NCBI RefSeq assembly: GCF_016127315.1
Contig: NZ_CP065997.1
Coordinates: forward strand, 5,704,001-5,768,000
Direction: 5' to 3'
Length of the DNA: 64,000 nt
Source of the DNA: Achromobacter deleyi
GTDB lineage: Bacteria > Pseudomonadota > Gammaproteobacteria > Burkholderiales > Burkholderiaceae_B
Shown here: piece after piece, positions 51,897-60,379 of the stretch
Numbering within the stretch: the first letter of the stretch is position 1
Layout: every line of letters begins with the position of its first letter
Made by a program: the position numbers and the translations under genes
The notes under the pieces: generated by a model
What the model was told of the DNA's origin: nothing
The model's database searches: none
The model's input: the letters and a program-made list of their open reading frames with translations, nothing else

Positions 51897-52448
51897 TCAA
51901 CGCCGCCCCGGCAACATCCGCACCAACGTGTTATCCCGAAACACATAATGATGCAACAACGCCGCAGCAGCATGCAGCCCCACCAGGAAATACCCCACCG
52001 TAGCCAAGGTCTCATGCAGCTCCTTGACCTGATCCGCCAAGGCCTGGTCCGGCCCCACCAGCGCCGGAACCTCCAACCCAAACAACGGAATCACCTTCCC
52101 CCCCGCGCTGAGCGTCAGCCACCCCAGAATCGGCGTGACGATCATGAACGCATACAGCGCGTAATGCATCAGCCGTGAAAGCACATCCTGCCACCTCGGC
52201 ATCGGCGGACGCACGCCAGGCGCCGCACCCGAAGCCACCCGAATAGCCGCCCGCAGAACCACCAACCCGATCACACACAACCCCAGCGAGAAATGCAGCG
52301 CCTTGATGTTGTCGTACAGATCGGTGCCTTTGGTGGCCAGCCCTCGCAATTCCATACAGGCGTAGACCAATGCCAGGACGACGAGCATGAGCCAGTGCAT
52401 GGCGATCACCAGGCCTGCGTACTGAGTATCGGAGCTCTTGATTTTCAT
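51897..52448 (-). CDS. Cytochrome b561-family protein
   Basis: This is a 183-residue membrane protein with four helices and haem-ligand histidines at the expected places: His18 (VIAMHWLM), His52 (KALHFSLGL), then LHETLATVGYFLVGLHAAAALLHHYVFRDNTLVRML. The latter is the conserved C-terminal signature of bacterial cytochrome b561. These proteins move electrons in the inner membrane, for example quinol to superoxide in CybB. It starts the GC-rich DNA right of the island. Confidence 0.93.
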   Translation of the reverse strand: MKIKSSDTQYAGLVIAMHWLMLVVLALVYACMELRGLATKGTDLYDNIKALHFSLGLCVIGLVVLRAAIRVASGAAPGVRPPMPRWQDVLSRLMHYALYAFMIVTPILGWLTLSAGGKVIPLFGLEVPALVGPDQALADQVKELHETLATVGYFLVGLHAAAALLHHYVFRDNTLVRMLPGRR

Positions 52449-52473
52449 GTTTCTTCCTTGTCGTCAAAGCGCG

Positions 52474-52791
52474 CTACGGACAGCCTGGTTCGAGATTCGC
52501 CCTGCCCTCGGCGCCCTGCATGGGCGCGTCGGGAGGTCTCCAGGGATCAACATGGGTCATCACGTTCAATACACGATGCCGCTGCATGACGCGCTGGCGC
52601 GCTTGCACGGCGATCTTGTGGCCTTCGTCGACGGTCAGCCCGGCGTCGATTTCCAGGTGAGCGTCGACGACGATCATCTCCCCCATTTTTCGGGTGCGAA
52701 TATCGTGTACGCCTTGAACGCCTGAGGTGTCCAGCAAGGTGCGCTGGATCGCGGCGGCTTCGTCCCGAAGCCTGAACGGTTGATGAACATG
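52474..52791 (-). pseudogene. Remnant of a cation diffusion facilitator (C-terminal domain)
   Basis: The minus-strand frame reads QPFRLRDEAAAIQRTLLDT, SGVQGVHDIRTRKMGEMIVV, DAHLEIDAGLTVDEGHKIA and VLNVMTHVDPW. This is the cytoplasmic dimerisation domain of CDF metal exporters (YiiP/FieF type). All membrane helices are missing and a stop codon precedes the fragment. It is therefore a 5'-truncated relic, probably without function. Confidence 0.75.
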
Positions 52792-52795
52792 GATT

Positions 52796-52816
52796 AGCGG
52801 GGCATTGCGCCCCGCT
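52796..52816. terminator. Hairpin downstream of the broken chemoreceptor gene
   Basis: The perfect 8-bp stem AGCGGGGC / GCCCCGCT with a 5-base loop lies 30 bases past the chemoreceptor stop on the minus strand. No T-tract follows. Confidence 0.45.
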
Positions 52817-52846
52817 CATGGTCCGGCCCGTAATGAGACGTACTGA

Positions 52847-54172
52847 TCAGGTCAACATCAACGCGCCGCGCTCACGCGGCTGGGCGGCAACGTCCCCGCG
52901 TCGCGCGGCATCCTCGCTCAAGCGGAACACACCGACCGCTCTCACCAACGCATGCGCCTGGTCCTGCATCGAGCCCGCTGCAGCCGCGGCCTCTTCGACC
53001 AGCGCGGCATTCTGCTGGGTCACTTCGTCCATCTGCGACACCGCGCGGTTGACTTGCTCGATGCCGGAGGCCTGTTCCTGCGATGCCGCGGCGATCTCGC
53101 CCATGATGTCCGTCACGCGCTTCACCGAGGCGACCACATCCTGCATCGTGGTGCCTGCGTTTTCCGCGTGGTTGGCGCCTTCGGCCACTTTGCTGACGGA
53201 CGCTTCGATCAGCGTCTTGACCTCGCGCGCGGCCTGCGCGCTGCGTTGCGCCAACGATCGCACCTCGCCCGCGACCACCGCGAAGCCCTTGCCCTGCTCG
53301 CCCGCCCTGGCCGCTTCAACGGCGGCGTTCAGCGCCAGGATATTGGTCTGGAACGCGATCCCATCGATCACCGAAACAATCTCGGAAATCTTGCGCGAGC
53401 TGGCGGAAATATCCCCCAGTATCCTCCATCGTGCTGACCACCGCCGACACCACGGCGCCGCCCCGCTGGGCCACTTCGGAAGCGCTTGCCGCCAGTTGAT
53501 TGGCCTGGCGCGCGTTGTCGGCATTCTGCTTGACGGTCGACGCCAGTTCTTCCATCGATGCAGCGGTTTCTTCCAGCGACGCGGCCTGCTCTTCGGTTCG
53601 GCTGGACAAGTCCGTGTTGCCGGCCGCAATCTGCCCCGCTGCGCTGGATATGGTCTCAGACCCCGCCCGAATGGTCCGAACAGCGCCGGCCAGCTTGCCC
53701 TGCATGTCATGCAACGCACGCAGCAGTCGGCCGGTTTCATCCCGGGTGCCCGCGTGGATGGGTTGACCCAGGTCGCCACGCGCCACCGTCTCGGCCACCG
53801 ACACTGCCTGCGCAAGCGGCGCCGTGATCGACTTGGACACCCTCCACGCGAACAGGCCGCCCAGCACCACGGCCATGGCCGACAGGATCAGGTTCAACAT
53901 GCCCGCGTTGTCGATCACCCGCTGGCTGTCGGCGCCGGCGTCCACCATCTCGGCGGATTGAATCCGGGAAATCTCCACGACGCGGTCTTGCAGGCTGTCC
54001 AGAAGCGGAAGGGTCTCTTCCAGCAAGCGCTGGCGAGCGGCGTCGCGCTCATTACTCTTGAGGAGTGCGCCCACGCCCTGGAATGACTTCACATAGCGAC
54101 CGCGCACGTCTTCCAATAACCGCAACTGCAGGCGTTCATCGTCGGTGCGGAACAACGGCCGCAGGGTCTCCA
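52847..54172 (-). pseudogene. Truncated, frameshifted chemotaxis receptor copy
   Basis: Nearly all of this region matches the intact receptor gene at 55511-57145, in the same direction. It is broken twice. The 5' end is lost: similarity begins at ETLRPLF, about residue 108 of the intact copy, and the upstream DNA is unrelated. A 10-base insertion near 53411-53420 (atcccccagt) shifts the frame inside the signalling domain, so the second membrane helix/HAMP part and the tip are in different frames. It is not expected to make a working receptor. It probably arose by tandem duplication followed by decay. Confidence 0.88.
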
Positions 54173-54189
54173 CGACAACGAGGTATGCC

Positions 54190-54342
54190 CTACGTTGCGT
54201 TCATTTCCTTCTCTTTCTCCTTCTTCATCTTCTCCTTGTCCTTCTTGGCTCCATCGTGATGAGACTTGATGGCGAGAAACATGCCCGTGCCCAACACCAG
54301 GAGCTTGAACGTACCGAAGATTACAGGGACCCAAAAATTCAT
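54190..54342 (-). CDS. Small membrane protein with Lys/Glu-rich tail
   Basis: This 50-residue protein has one hydrophobic helix (VPVIFGTFKLLVLGTGMFLAI) followed by a highly charged tail (KKDKEKMKKEKEKE). A GAGGA ribosome site lies just before two adjacent ATG codons (54345 and 54342). The function is unknown. It sits next to the broken end of the chemoreceptor relic, so it came with the DNA that replaced the receptor's 5' part. Confidence 0.5.
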   Translation of the reverse strand: MNFWVPVIFGTFKLLVLGTGMFLAIKSHHDGAKKDKEKMKKEKEKEMNAT

Positions 54343-54638
54343 CATTTCCTCAAAACGCTGCGGCGGCAGCTGCATGTACTGCGCGAGGGCCAGTCAAGGC
54401 CGAACGGGCGATGGCCGTGAGGACCACGAAGCGCATCAGCCCGATTCAGCGCGGTGAGCGCCCTACTCCCTACAAGCGTCGAATTCTACCGCCGAATCCA
54501 TACAAACTCTTGAATGATTATTTATGTATGTTTTTTATTCCCATACAAAGGATATAAAAACCATACATAAAGCTCGCGCGGCGAAGGGGCACGGCTCAAC
54601 CCGCGCCTGGCGCGCCGCCTGGGGACACCACCCACCGT
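54343..54638. other. 296-bp gap with an AT-rich inverted repeat
   Basis: No gene is supported. The left half is GC-rich. Between 54495 and 54575 the sequence is very AT-rich and carries the large inverted repeat and CCATACA motifs described separately. Confidence 0.6.
54521..54571. repeat. 18-bp AT-rich inverted repeat with CCATACA motifs
   Basis: The left arm TTTATGTATGTTTTTTAT (54521-54538) and the right arm ATAAAAACCATACATAAA (54554-54571) are complementary except for one base, with a 15-base loop. CCATACA occurs at 54498, 54541 and 54561. No gene starts immediately beside it. It could be a regulatory site, an element end or a cruciform. Confidence 0.65.
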
Positions 54639-55208
54639 TCAGCTCAGGGCGGTTAACAGTGCGTCTGTGGTGACGACGGTGCAGTACTCACCGTCCAGGT
54701 TGGCAAGCGACATGGCGTGGACATCTTCGGCGCTTCGCGGTGTCCCGTTCCAGTCTGTCCGAGCGAACGTGAAACAGCCGTCAGCCACCAGCCACGCCTG
54801 CAAGCCAAGGTTGCCGGCCATGCGGACCGTTGCCTCGACTGAATTGTTCGTGATGACGCCCGCCACGACCAACGTGTCGTGGCCATGGGCGCGAAGCCTC
54901 TTTTCCAGGTCGGTGCCGAGGAACGCGCTGTTCGTCTGCTTGGGAATGATCGGCTCGCCAGCGATGGGCGCTATCTCGGGCTTGAATTCATGCCCTGGCT
55001 GGCCCGGCCGATAGTGAGACGCGGGATCCGTGGAGTCATGCCGGACGTGCCAGACCGGCCACCCCAGGGCGCGCCAATGGGCAAGGAGCCGACCGACTTG
55101 GCGCTCGGCATCGGGATTGTTTCGTTCGCCCCAGCTTGGGTGGTCAATCGCGCGCTGCAGGTCAATCAGCAGAAGCACGGCACCGCGTGGGGAAAGTGGG
55201 GAGCGCAT
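54639..55208 (-). CDS. Isochorismatase-fold hydrolase lacking the catalytic cysteine
   Basis: This is a 189-residue protein of the isochorismatase/nicotinamidase superfamily. Asp16 (LLLIDLQRA) and Lys90 (IIPKQTNSAF) of the catalytic triad are in place. At the position of the nucleophile the usual T-x-x-C-V reads TNNSVEATVR, so Ser123 replaces Cys. Cysteine hydrolases of this fold need that residue, whereas true isochorismatases such as PhzD work without it. The protein is either a vinyl-ether hydrolase, a serine variant or inactive. A TATAGT -10-like element lies upstream on the minus strand at 55277-55282. Confidence 0.87.
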   Translation of the reverse strand: MRSPLSPRGAVLLLIDLQRAIDHPSWGERNNPDAERQVGRLLAHWRALGWPVWHVRHDSTDPASHYRPGQPGHEFKPEIAPIAGEPIIPKQTNSAFLGTDLEKRLRAHGHDTLVVAGVITNNSVEATVRMAGNLGLQAWLVADGCFTFARTDWNGTPRSAEDVHAMSLANLDGEYCTVVTTDALLTALS

Positions 55209-55510
55209 GTGGACAGGCCGGAGGTTTTCGAATCGATCGGCGGGTCGAGACGGGGCCGAAAAGCCGAGCGAAGCCGACTATACCGCAGGACCACCACGGT
55301 CGCCGCGCGACATTTTCGGACGCGCCCGATGGTCTCTCGCGACAAGTCCAGGACCTTCATCGGCTGCGCCCGCGCCTGCGTGGCAGCGCTGCCTTGCAGG
55401 CGCGTGGGCCAGGTTCGGCCGACGATTTACGTTCGCGGCTTATGTTCGCGATTGCCCATCGCGCGGCGCGCAAGCAACGGCCCACGCATCGGGGCCATTG
55501 AGCCAGGAGA
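55209..55510. other. 302-bp intergenic region without a recognisable gene
   Basis: It is GC-rich with no convincing reading frame in codon usage. Apart from a possible minus-strand -10 (TATAGT) for the isochorismatase-fold gene I see no feature. Confidence 0.5.
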
Positions 55511-57145
55511 TCAGGTCAGCATCAGGGCACCGCGCTCGCGCGGCGGGGCGCCGGCGTCCTCGCGCCGCGCGGCATCCTCGCTCAAGCGGAACACGCCGAC
55601 CGCGCCCACCAATGCATGAGCCTGGTCCTGCATCGCGCCCGCCGCCGCCGCGGCTTCTTCGACCAGCGCGGCATTCTGCTGGGTCACTTCGTCCATCTGC
55701 GACACCGCGCGGTTGACCTGCTCGATGCCGGTGGCCTGTTCTTGCGATGCCGCGGCGATCTCGCCCATGATGTCCGTCACTCGCTTCACCGAGGCGACCA
55801 CCTCGTGCATCGTGGTGCCTGCGTTCTCCGCCTGGCCAGCGCCCTCGGCCACCTTGCTCACGGACGCTTCGATCAGCGTCTTGACCTCGCGCGCGGCCTG
55901 CGCGCTGCGTTGCGCCAACGACCGCACCTCGCCCGCGACCACCGCAAAGCCCTTGCCCTGCTCGCCCGCCCTGGCCGCTTCAACGGCGGCGTTCAGCGCC
56001 AGGATATTGGTCTGGAACGCAATCCCGTCGATGACCGAGACAATCTCGGAAATCTTGCGCGAACTGGCGGAAATATCCTCCATCGTGCTGACCACCGCCG
56101 ACACCACGACGCCGCCCCGCTGGGCCACTTCGGAAGCGCTTGCCGCCAGTTGATTGGCCTGGCGCGCGTTGTCGGCATTCTGCTTGACGGTGGACGCCAG
56201 TTCTTCCATCGATGCGGCGGTTTCTTCCAGTGACGCGGCCTGCTCTTCGGTCCGGCTGGACAAGTCCGTGTTGCCGGCCGCAATCTGCCCTGCTGCGCTG
56301 GATATGGTTTCGGACCCGGCCCGAATGGTCCGAACCGCGCCGGCCAGCTTGTCCTGCATGTCGTGCAGCGCGCGCAGCAGTCGGCCGGTTTCATCCCGGG
56401 TGCCCGCGTGGATGGGTTGACCCAGGTCGCCACGCGCCACGGTCTCCGCCACCGCAACTGCCTGGGCAAGCGGCGCCGTAATCGACTTGGCCACCCGCCA
56501 CGCGAAAAAGCCGCCCAGCACGATGGCCATGGCCGACAAGATCAGATTCAACGTGCCCGCGTTGTCGATGACCGTCTGGCTGGCGGCGCCGGCGTCCACC
56601 ATCTCGGCAGATTGAATCCGGGAGATCTCGATGACGCGGTCTTGCAGGCCGTCCAGCAGCGGGAGGGTCTCTTCCAGCAAGCGCTGGCGAGCGGCGTCGC
56701 GCTCGCCGCTCTTGAGGAGCGCGCCCACTCCCTGGAATGACTTCACGTAGCGGCCGCGCACGTCTTCCAATAGCCGCAACTTCAGGCGTTCATCTTCGGT
56801 GTGGAACAACGGCCGCAGGGTCTCCAGCGCCTGGTCGATCGCCTTACGGTTGGTGTCGATGCGAGCAAACAGCGTTTCGGCGGCGCGGGGGTCTGTGTTG
56901 ACGATCAGCTCGAGATTCGCGCGGGCATTGGCGCGGGTCGTCACGTCAATAATGTTGATGGCGTTTGCTTTGGCCCAAGTCTGTTCTGTGATGGCTCGGT
57001 TGATGGCGCCGATGTTGGACAGTTCGTATTGCGACAGGCCGGTTAGCGCCAGTAATAGGGCTAGTACGGTGCCGAAACCCAGGGTCAGGCGGGTGCCAAT
57101 GGAGAGATTGCTAAACAGGTTGCCAATAGTGAAACGCGAGCGCAT
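55511..57145 (-). CDS. Methyl-accepting chemotaxis protein
   Basis: This is a 544-residue chemoreceptor. It has a first membrane helix at about residues 18-40, a periplasmic four-helix (Tar-like) sensor with many alanines and arginines, a second helix near 195-215, HAMP and methylation helices. It also has the hairpin tip [49 protein letters not shown]. The C-terminus has no NWETF pentapeptide, so CheR/CheB are not tethered. The ligand is unknown. A broken copy lies 1.3 kb downstream in the same direction. Confidence 0.95.
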   Translation of the reverse strand: MRSRFTIGNLFSNLSIGTRLTLGFGTVLALLLALTGLSQYELSNIGAINRAITEQTWAKANAINIIDVTTRANARANLELIVNTDPRAAETLFARIDTNRKAIDQALETLRPLFHTEDERLKLRLLEDVRGRYVKSFQGVGALLKSGERDAARQRLLEETLPLLDGLQDRVIEISRIQSAEMVDAGAASQTVIDNAGTLNLILSAMAIVLGGFFAWRVAKSITAPLAQAVAVAETVARGDLGQPIHAGTRDETGRLLRALHDMQDKLAGAVRTIRAGSETISSAAGQIAAGNTDLSSRTEEQAASLEETAASMEELASTVKQNADNARQANQLAASASEVAQRGGVVVSAVVSTMEDISASSRKISEIVSVIDGIAFQTNILALNAAVEAARAGEQGKGFAVVAGEVRSLAQRSAQAAREVKTLIEASVSKVAEGAGQAENAGTTMHEVVASVKRVTDIMGEIAAASQEQATGIEQVNRAVSQMDEVTQQNAALVEEAAAAAGAMQDQAHALVGAVGVFRLSEDAARREDAGAPPRERGALMLT

Positions 57146-57388
57146 GAATTTGTATTACGACGAAGGGAAAACCCTAGTGTAAAAATCATGGCGTATATCG
57201 CAACGAGGTTATGAGGGAGATTTGAGATTTCGCATGGCGGGGGGAAATTTTTTGTGGCTGCCAGGCCTGTCGGGGTCGTGAGGAGGTCAAATGCCTTCAG
57301 TAGCCATTCCACGCAAGGACGGAATACCGGCGCTGAAAATATGGCGCCAGACTGCAATACCATAGATGCCCCACTCGAGGAAACCGAC

Positions 57389-57868
57389 ATGACATCGCAG
57401 GCACAACGCTTCCTGGACCATCTCGCCGTTCATGGCTGGACGGTGCTGCGCACCACGCCCACCGCGACGCCAGCGGCCGTGCCGTTCGAAGCGTACGGCT
57501 ATGGCGCTTTCCTGGCGACATTCACCGAATTGCACAACGCGGATCAAACACGCTGGTTCCTGAGCGCAGCCGACCATGACGGCACGGCGAACAGCGCCTT
57601 TCCTTGGCACACCCTGCGCGATATCAGCCTGGAGGCTGCGCTGGACGACGCCGGCCGGCACGCGGTCCTGGACTTCTGGCAACAGCACACACCGATCTAC
57701 ATGAGCGTTGCCGGCGATTACGAATTCCTGGCGATAGAACACGACTCGGGCCGCATCGTGCACGGCATCGAGCCGGAATTCGAGGACATCCGCGTCGTTT
57801 CCCCGAATCTCGAGGCCCTGTTCGAAGACATGATTGCCGGCCGTGCCACGGCGGCGTTTCTGGCGTAA
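57389..57868 (+). CDS. SMI1/KNR4 (SUKH)-like immunity protein candidate
   Basis: This 159-residue protein starts at ATG 57389 after a GAGGAAA ribosome site. The segment AYGYGAFLATFTELHNADQTRWFLSAADH and the late YEFLAIEHDSGRIVHGIEPEFEDIRVVSPNLEALFEDMI follow the pattern of SUKH domains, many of which neutralise polymorphic or contact-dependent toxins. No signal peptide is present, so it would act in the cytosol. It is followed after 6 bases by another small gene. No toxin gene adjoins it, so it may be an orphan immunity gene. Confidence 0.65.
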   Translation: MTSQAQRFLDHLAVHGWTVLRTTPTATPAAVPFEAYGYGAFLATFTELHNADQTRWFLSAADHDGTANSAFPWHTLRDISLEAALDDAGRHAVLDFWQQHTPIYMSVAGDYEFLAIEHDSGRIVHGIEPEFEDIRVVSPNLEALFEDMIAGRATAAFLA

Positions 57869-57874
57869 CACCGT

Positions 57875-58309
57875 ATGCAACAGCCTACGCAGCCCCATAT
57901 GCCGCCCGATCTGAAGGCGTATACCCACGACGGCATTCCCGCTCAGGAAACTTGGCTGGATTGTGCAATCGCCGACGGCGGCCGGCTGCGCGTGGTGCTG
58001 CTTGCGGCCGATCCGCAGGCGGCGATACCGTTGCTGGCGCGAGCCCGCTCGATCGCCCAAGCTTTGGCCGCGCACCGCGACGCGGCGCTGCATTTCCTCT
58101 GGCGCGCGGGGCGCGACAGCGGCGACCCCGAAGATGCCCCCGCGGCGTTCCTCGAACACTTCGTGCCATCGGACTTGGTCGTCTCGACTGACGGGGGTTA
58201 CGTGCTGCACCTGGCGACGCGCGACGCTACCTGGTTCATGGATGGCTATTGGCCGTCCGTGCAGTTTGCCGTAGACGATGTGCCGATAGCCTGGGTCTGC
58301 GAATCCTGA
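57875..58309 (+). CDS. Small protein co-transcribed with the SUKH-like gene
   Basis: I do not recognise this 144-residue protein with confidence. It begins with a proline-rich stretch, then DGIPAQETWLDCAIADGGRLRVVLLAADPQAA and ends with LATRDATWFMDGYWPSVQFAVDDVPIAWVCES. It has the look of small immunity-like proteins with alternating strands and helices. It lies 6 bases after the SUKH-like gene and is surely in the same operon. There is no signal peptide. Its role is probably linked to that of its neighbour. Confidence 0.6.
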   Translation: MQQPTQPHMPPDLKAYTHDGIPAQETWLDCAIADGGRLRVVLLAADPQAAIPLLARARSIAQALAAHRDAALHFLWRAGRDSGDPEDAPAAFLEHFVPSDLVVSTDGGYVLHLATRDATWFMDGYWPSVQFAVDDVPIAWVCES

Positions 58310-58731
58310 CCTAGGCCGTCGCTTTTCGCTGACGTTTTCTGACCCTTTGTTCGAGCTGTCGACGTTCAATGGCGGCACTTACGGGATCGATTATCTATAC
58401 AGATTTGCAGGCCCATTCGCCAGATGGCCGCTCATGGCCGGCAAGCGTCCGCTCGCCGGCCGGGATACATCAAACCTCTGTTTGTTCAGCCATCTCAACA
58501 GCATCGTCGACCTGGATGCCAAGGTAGCGAACTGCGCTTTCCACGGGCGTTGTCGCCCCACCTTCTGAACCCTGAGCAATGGCACAAATGGCCATAAAGG
58601 TCGGCGTTATTCGTGCATTCATATTTCTCGGAGATTCGTAGAATTTCCCTGATTGATGGATCAGGCCGTTTCAACAGTCGGGCGGCTTTTTCGGTGATTG
58701 CAAATCACTTTAACAGACCGAGATTTATTCC
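58310..58731. other. 422-bp region holding a recombinase relic and little else
   Basis: No intact gene is supported. It contains the C-terminal relic of a tyrosine recombinase (58470-58560, minus strand) and a GGCCGGC/GCCGGCC repeat near 58437-58462. The last 150 bases are AT-richer and probably hold the promoter of the gene at 58732. Confidence 0.6.
58470..58560 (-). pseudogene. C-terminal relic of a tyrosine recombinase/integrase
   Basis: The minus-strand frame ending at 58470 reads TTPVESAVRYLGIQVDD then AVEMAEQTEV and stop. This matches the conserved end of a group of tyrosine recombinases (ES-x-VRYLGI-x-VDDAL-E-x-AEQTE), including the catalytic tyrosine in VRYLG. Everything upstream of about TTPVES is unrelated, so only some 30 codons survive. 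It is a scar of a mobile element. Confidence 0.65.
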
Positions 58732-59157
58732 ATGGACATTTCCAAAGGCATACCTTTGACGACGACGTCGCGCAGCATTGCGGACTTGAATCGTCCGCTC
58801 GTGAAACCGCCCGCTAACTTTGCTCATGATTTAGCAGCCTCGGCTGAAGCTCTGCGCAAAGCGGAAGCAGTGGAACGAGGCATAGGTCGCCTTGAGGCCG
58901 ACAACTCCCCCCAAAATGCCGTTCAGGTTGTCATGAAGGGCGATCAACGCGTCGCGACAATATATAAGTCTGGCGTCGTAGAGGTTACCGATCAATACGC
59001 GGAACAATTAAAAGGCTTGAATCTTCCTGGTGATGCATCCAGCAATTTGGGGTCGATTCGTGCAGCAATAATCGCGAAGGCCGTGAACGGGGAGATTTTG
59101 GATTTAAAAGCATCTCCTCCTGTCTCTTCACAATCTCGGTTTTCAATAACGGCATAG
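58732..59157 (+). CDS. Small hypothetical protein, lower GC
   Basis: I do not recognise this 141-residue protein. It is soluble, begins MDISKGIPLTTTSRSIADLNRP and has a helical segment (FAHDLAASAEALRKAEAVERGIGRLEAD). Then comes a strand-rich part (QVVMKGDQRVATIYKSGVVEVTDQYAEQL). Codon usage is clearly less GC-biased than in the chromosomal genes around it, which suggests transfer. It lies between a recombinase relic and a Rap1a-like immunity gene, so it may belong to a toxin-immunity or secretion-effector cassette. Confidence 0.6.
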   Translation: MDISKGIPLTTTSRSIADLNRPLVKPPANFAHDLAASAEALRKAEAVERGIGRLEADNSPQNAVQVVMKGDQRVATIYKSGVVEVTDQYAEQLKGLNLPGDASSNLGSIRAAIIAKAVNGEILDLKASPPVSSQSRFSITA

Positions 59158-59219
59158 GATAGAGCCGGTTTGATTTATTTTAAGAGTGCCGCCCGGGGGG
59201 CGTATTGGCGCAAAGAATC

Positions 59220-59579
59220 CTACCGGCAAGCGAAAGACTGATGGAGTGCCTCGCTCACCAGCGGGCCGGCATTTTCCGCGAGACGGCTGGTCGGCAGCTT
59301 GGACAAGTAGCTGTACACCCTGTCCTTCAATTCGTGAGGAAGGACGCCGGTGGGGGTGCACCAGACCGTGCCTTGTGTCTGGTCGGCGATGCCGACCACG
59401 TAGGCCTGCGCATAGGAGGAAGAAAATTGGCGGCGAAGCGATGCATCGCGGAGCTCTGAGGGCATCCGGCCTTCAAGGGCCGCGACCAGCTCGGCACCCG
59501 TAAAGTGCCAGGTCCTGGTTCCCTGTGCCTGGCAGACCGCGCAAGCGGACAGCATGATAACCAGTGGTAGCAATCGCAT
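59220..59579 (-). CDS. Rap1a/Tai-like periplasmic immunity protein
   Basis: This 119-residue secreted protein has a signal peptide and begins MRLLPLVIMLSAC. Cleavage may be at CQA (about residue 18), or the LSAC may serve as a lipobox. The mature part fits the Rap1a/Tai family: GAELVAALEG near the start, AYVVGIADQTQGTVWCTP in the middle and LVSEALHQSFACR at the end. Cys74 and Cys118 are the likely disulfide pair. These proteins protect against amidase effectors of type VI secretion. The start gives the family's usual length. It is encoded downstream of the gene at 59657. Confidence 0.75.
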   Translation of the reverse strand: MRLLPLVIMLSACAVCQAQGTRTWHFTGAELVAALEGRMPSELRDASLRRQFSSSYAQAYVVGIADQTQGTVWCTPTGVLPHELKDRVYSYLSKLPTSRLAENAGPLVSEALHQSFACR

Positions 59580-59656
59580 TGGAAATTCTGCCTCTTTGGC
59601 CCGCCTGGCGGCCCTGTCGTGTGCACGCTGTTGTCCTGCTGGACGCAGGTCTGGTC

Positions 59657-60286
59657 TCAAAGATGCTCGAGTTGATTGCGCGGCTGGAACTCCGGATCCT
59701 CTTTGCCTTCCAGCATCGCGTCCACCATGGCCTCGAATGTGCCAGCTGCTTGGCCGAGTGCTTCGGACGCCAGGAATACGGAGCCGCCGTTTCCGACGAG
59801 TTCCAGCGCAGCCACCGTTTCTCGTTCGTCTTCCTCGCCCCAGAGATAGTCGTGGACCACTGCCAGGCCACGACCATCCGCCTCGAAAAAATCGGCCGCT
59901 CCACGCGCTATCGAAAAAAAGACGATGAGGTCGTGGAGATTCTCTGAATAGGTCAGCGAGCCTGCAACGAAGCGCGTTCCTGTACGATCGTAGGCCGCAA
60001 CTTTGATGTTCTCGGCCTCCGCGGATGTCAGGATGGCCCCCAGCGCCGCGCGGTTGTCCGCATGGCGAGCCAGCATGGCGTCGCATTCCGCAATGAGCCT
60101 GCCCAGATCCTGATTGCTGGAGGCGGCCAGATCCTTGCCTTCGGAGAGATACCACTGGCCGCCGATGGCACGCCAGTCCGACCATCTTGATGCCGCCGGC
60201 GCCGGGGCCGCGAGCCATCTGGCAAGATTCTCGCGGGGCATCTGGAGGTTGAGAAAGGCAGAATAGGGTTCGGACATGGCAGCCAT
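59657..60286 (-). CDS. Hypothetical cytosolic protein upstream of the Rap1a-like gene
   Basis: I do not recognise this 209-residue protein. It is acidic and mostly helical, with no signal peptide. Noticeable segments are WRAIGGQWYLSEGKDLAASSNQDLGRLIAECDAML and NLHDLIVFFSIARGAADFFEADGRGLAVVHDYLWGEEDERE. ATG 60286 or 60277 may be used. It precedes the Rap1a/Tai-like gene by 77 bases on the same strand. Proteins of this size beside immunity genes are sometimes immunity proteins themselves, but nothing proves it here. Confidence 0.6.
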   Translation of the reverse strand: MAAMSEPYSAFLNLQMPRENLARWLAAPAPAASRWSDWRAIGGQWYLSEGKDLAASSNQDLGRLIAECDAMLARHADNRAALGAILTSAEAENIKVAAYDRTGTRFVAGSLTYSENLHDLIVFFSIARGAADFFEADGRGLAVVHDYLWGEEDERETVAALELVGNGGSVFLASEALGQAAGTFEAMVDAMLEGKEDPEFQPRNQLEHL

Positions 60287-60379
60287 CGACTCTCAGGTTC
60301 TGATCAACTTTGCTTTTACCAAATAAGGGGTGTCAGGCCAATTCTCGACAAGATTCGTTCAGTTGAGAGGAGGCCCCCA

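Noticed and set aside
52547..52819. A 90-codon minus-strand frame over the cation-efflux relic
   Set aside because: It is in a different frame from the one that encodes the conserved CDF domain, and its product is Arg/Ser-rich shadow sequence.
57287..58378. A 363-codon minus-strand frame opposite the SUKH-like operon
   Set aside because: It is an antisense shadow. The plus-strand genes have ribosome sites and better composition.
58347..58568. A 73-codon plus-strand frame after the SUKH operon
   Set aside because: It lacks an ATG and a ribosome site, and the opposite strand holds the recombinase relic.
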